A stretch of DNA of 64,000 bases from Bradyrhizobium cajani. GTDB lineage: Bacteria > Pseudomonadota > Alphaproteobacteria > Rhizobiales > Xanthobacteraceae. A program made the translations under genes and the position numbers. Below, in pieces: positions 63,482-64,000 of this stretch (within the stretch, counting starts at the first letter, position 1; every line of letters begins with the position of its first letter). Location of the stretch: contig NZ_WQNE01000016.1 of NCBI RefSeq assembly GCF_009759665.1, positions 1-64,000 on the forward strand. Direction: 5' to 3'. The notes beneath the pieces were generated by a model, which worked only from the letters and a program-made list of their open reading frames with translations, was not told where the DNA came from and searched no databases.

Positions 63482-64000
63482 TTACGGCTTCGCCGGCGTC
63501 TCGGTCGCCGACTTGCCCGCCGGGTTACCGAAATACCGGAAGAAATCCGACTCCGGCCGCAGCAGGAAGCGGGTGTCGCTGGCGCGCAGCCCGTTCTCGT
63601 AGGCCGTCATCGACCGGTAGAAGGCGAAGAAGTCGGCGTCCTTGCCGTAGGCCTCGGCGAACAGGCGGTTGCGCTCGGCATCGCCGGCGCCGCGGGTCTG
63701 CTCGCCCTGCGAATTGGCTTCCGCGATGATCACGGTCGCCTCGCGGTCGGCCTTGGACTTGATCTCCTGGGCCTTCTGGCCGCCCTGCGCACGGAACTCC
63801 GCAGCTTCGCGCTCGCGCTCGGTCTTCATCCGCAGATAGACCGCCTGGCTGTTCTGCTCGGGCAGATCGGCGCGCCGGATCCGGACGTCGACGACCTGGA
63901 TGCCGTAGCCGTCGGCCTCGCGATCGAGCTGGTCGCGGATGCGCAGCATCAGCTTCTCGCGGTCGTCGCGCACCACATTGATGAACGTGACCTCGCCGAG
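63482..64000 (-). CDS. hflC: protease modulator HflC (3' part; start lies outside the window)
   Basis: The last 172 codons of an SPFH/prohibitin-domain protein. Recognisable are the end of the SPFH domain (GIQVVDVRIRRADLPEQNSQAVYLRMKTEREREAAEFRAQG), the coiled-coil stretch ADREATVIIAEANSQGEQTRGAGDAERNRLFAEAYG and the HflC-type DADFFAFYRSM segment. HflC with HflK regulates the FtsH protease at the inner membrane. The frame runs open across the window edge (LGEVTFINVVRDDREKL), so the 5' end is missing here, not broken. Confidence 0.93.
   Translation of the reverse strand, partial: LGEVTFINVVRDDREKLMLRIRDQLDREADGYGIQVVDVRIRRADLPEQNSQAVYLRMKTEREREAAEFRAQGGQKAQEIKSKADREATVIIAEANSQGEQTRGAGDAERNRLFAEAYGKDADFFAFYRSMTAYENGLRASDTRFLLRPESDFFRYFGNPAGKSATETPAKP

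Overview
The window looks like the chromosome of a high-GC alphaproteobacterium of the order Hyphomicrobiales, most likely Bradyrhizobium. The basis is the codon usage and GC content, the protein sequences (a SemiSWEET sugar transporter, a glgC-glgA pair, an hflC-DUF2065-degP cluster, miaA/serB, ilvI-ilvH and ilvC), and several families of palindromic intergenic repeats of the kind common in that genus. It reads as core chromosome rather than a genomic island: I see no phage, integrase, insertion-sequence transposase, CRISPR array, tRNA or rRNA.

Layout. 0-2.5 kb: a Gfo/Idh/MocA oxidoreductase, a small RlpA-like protein and a CmcJ/NvfI-family protein. 2.7-9.5 kb: a sulfonate-type sulfur-scavenging cluster (LLM flavin monooxygenase, acyl-CoA-dehydrogenase-like flavoprotein, SsuB/SsuC-type ABC transporter, two divergent substrate-binding proteins). 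9.5-13.3 kb: a Gly/Tyr-rich exported protein, glgC-glgA and SemiSWEET. 13.6-19.5 kb: an extradiol dioxygenase, a 59-aa protein, a carboxylesterase homologue that has lost its catalytic Ser and His, and a Baeyer-Villiger monooxygenase fused to an esterase. 19.6-25.4 kb: small conserved proteins, an RlpA lipoprotein, a serine hydrolase and a DUF1800-DUF1501 pair. 25.6-28.5 kb: a BlaI-type repressor with a very long BlaR1-type M56 protein. 28.8-33.4 kb: malic enzyme and a large MscS channel. 34.3-40.9 kb: a complete liv-type ABC operon whose last two genes are a polyphosphate kinase 2 and a patatin phospholipase. 41-47.5 kb: a Nudix-like protein, a NitT/TauT-type transporter with an exported cupin, and an OpuC/EgtU-type transporter. 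47.7-51.8 kb: a membrane sulfatase-fold protein, a TetR repressor with its divergent target, and an SDR. 52.4-60.5 kb: branched-chain amino-acid synthesis (ilvC; ilvI with an attenuator leader peptide, threonine dehydratase, ilvH, a methyltransferase), amino-acid/metabolite exporters and miaA. 60.5-64 kb: serB, a DegP-type protease, DUF2065 and the 3' part of hflC.

The strongest signals beyond routine annotation are regulatory and architectural. They are: an Ile/Leu/Val-rich leader peptide with promoter and terminator ahead of ilvI; a paired TGTAA-N7-TTACA operator between a TetR gene and its neighbour; a GCTACrAACCGTA-like element shared by the blaI-M56 and DUF1800-DUF1501 promoters; a tandem duplicated domain flanking a VHL-beta-like segment in the M56 protein; ppk2 and patatin translationally chained to a liv operon; a ketone-oxidising BVMO-esterase fusion with an altered fingerprint His; a probable pseudo-carboxylesterase; and a pair of about 220-bp MITE-like palindromic elements, one with perfect 21-bp terminal inverted repeats. 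All function calls come from recognising families by eye; no database search was run.
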